Source of the DNA: Magnetospirillum sp.
GTDB taxonomy: Bacteria > Pseudomonadota > Alphaproteobacteria > Rhodospirillales > Magnetospirillaceae
Length of the DNA stretch: 14,224 nt
Assembly (NCBI GenBank): GCA_020217035.1
Contig: JAIWOG010000309.1
Location: forward strand, 1 to 14,224
Direction of reading: 5' to 3'
Shown: positions 14,219-14,224 of the stretch, one piece after another
Position numbering within the stretch: position 1 is the stretch's first letter
Layout of the letters: every line of letters starts with the position of its first letter
The notes under the pieces: generated by a model
What the model saw: only the letters and a program-made list of their open reading frames with translations
Database searches by the model: none
Told to the model about the DNA's origin: nothing
Translations under genes and position numbers: made by a program

Positions 14219-14224
14219 CCGAAG

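Overview
The window is a GC-rich, densely coding stretch of a bacterial chromosome. GC-rich codon third positions, a LIV-type ABC cluster, a zf-CHCC (NDUFS6-like) zinc protein and a three-domain DNA polymerase I fit an alphaproteobacterium, most likely Rhodospirillales and perhaps Magnetospirillum-like. The genus is an inference from family flavour, not from a marker gene.

Layout. (1) Positions 1-3471 (+) hold a branched-chain amino acid (or similar small amide/aromatic acid) ABC importer: the 3' end of a periplasmic binding protein, then livH, livM, livG and livF, with 4-base ATGA overlaps at livH/livM and livM/livG. A hairpin sits between the binding protein and livH, and a probable terminator follows livF. 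(2) Positions 3548-5961 (+) are a self-contained unit. An AT-rich promoter region and a structured leader precede a ferritin-like di-iron carboxylate protein of 342 aa. A GNRA-loop hairpin separates it from a [2Fe-2S]/FAD/NAD(P)H reductase of 349 aa, and a very strong intrinsic terminator closes the unit. This looks like a two-component oxygenase or oxidase of unknown substrate and is the most interesting system here. (3) Positions 6027-7232 (+) encode an exported protein with Sel1/TPR-like helices. It is convergent, with 12 bases between, to (4) a minus-strand operon (10401 down to 7245): an ABC-2-type exporter ATPase with no permease beside it, a lipoprotein alpha/beta hydrolase, and two tandem paralogous exported proteins of unknown function. 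(5) Positions 10455-13429 (+) hold the zf-CHCC protein and polA, which overlap by TTGA. (6) Positions 13430-14224 hold an AT-rich promoter region, two small uncharacterised genes, and a 98-bp element with perfect 19-bp terminal inverted repeats and an internal hairpin.

How the parts work together. The Liv genes form one importer: the periplasmic binder delivers substrate to LivH/LivM, powered by LivG/LivF. The di-iron protein and the reductase form a plausible NAD(P)H -> FAD -> [2Fe-2S] -> di-iron electron chain. The minus-strand operon looks devoted to the cell envelope (exporter ATPase, lipoprotein lipase, two secreted proteins). No tRNA, rRNA, CRISPR array or transposase gene was recognised.
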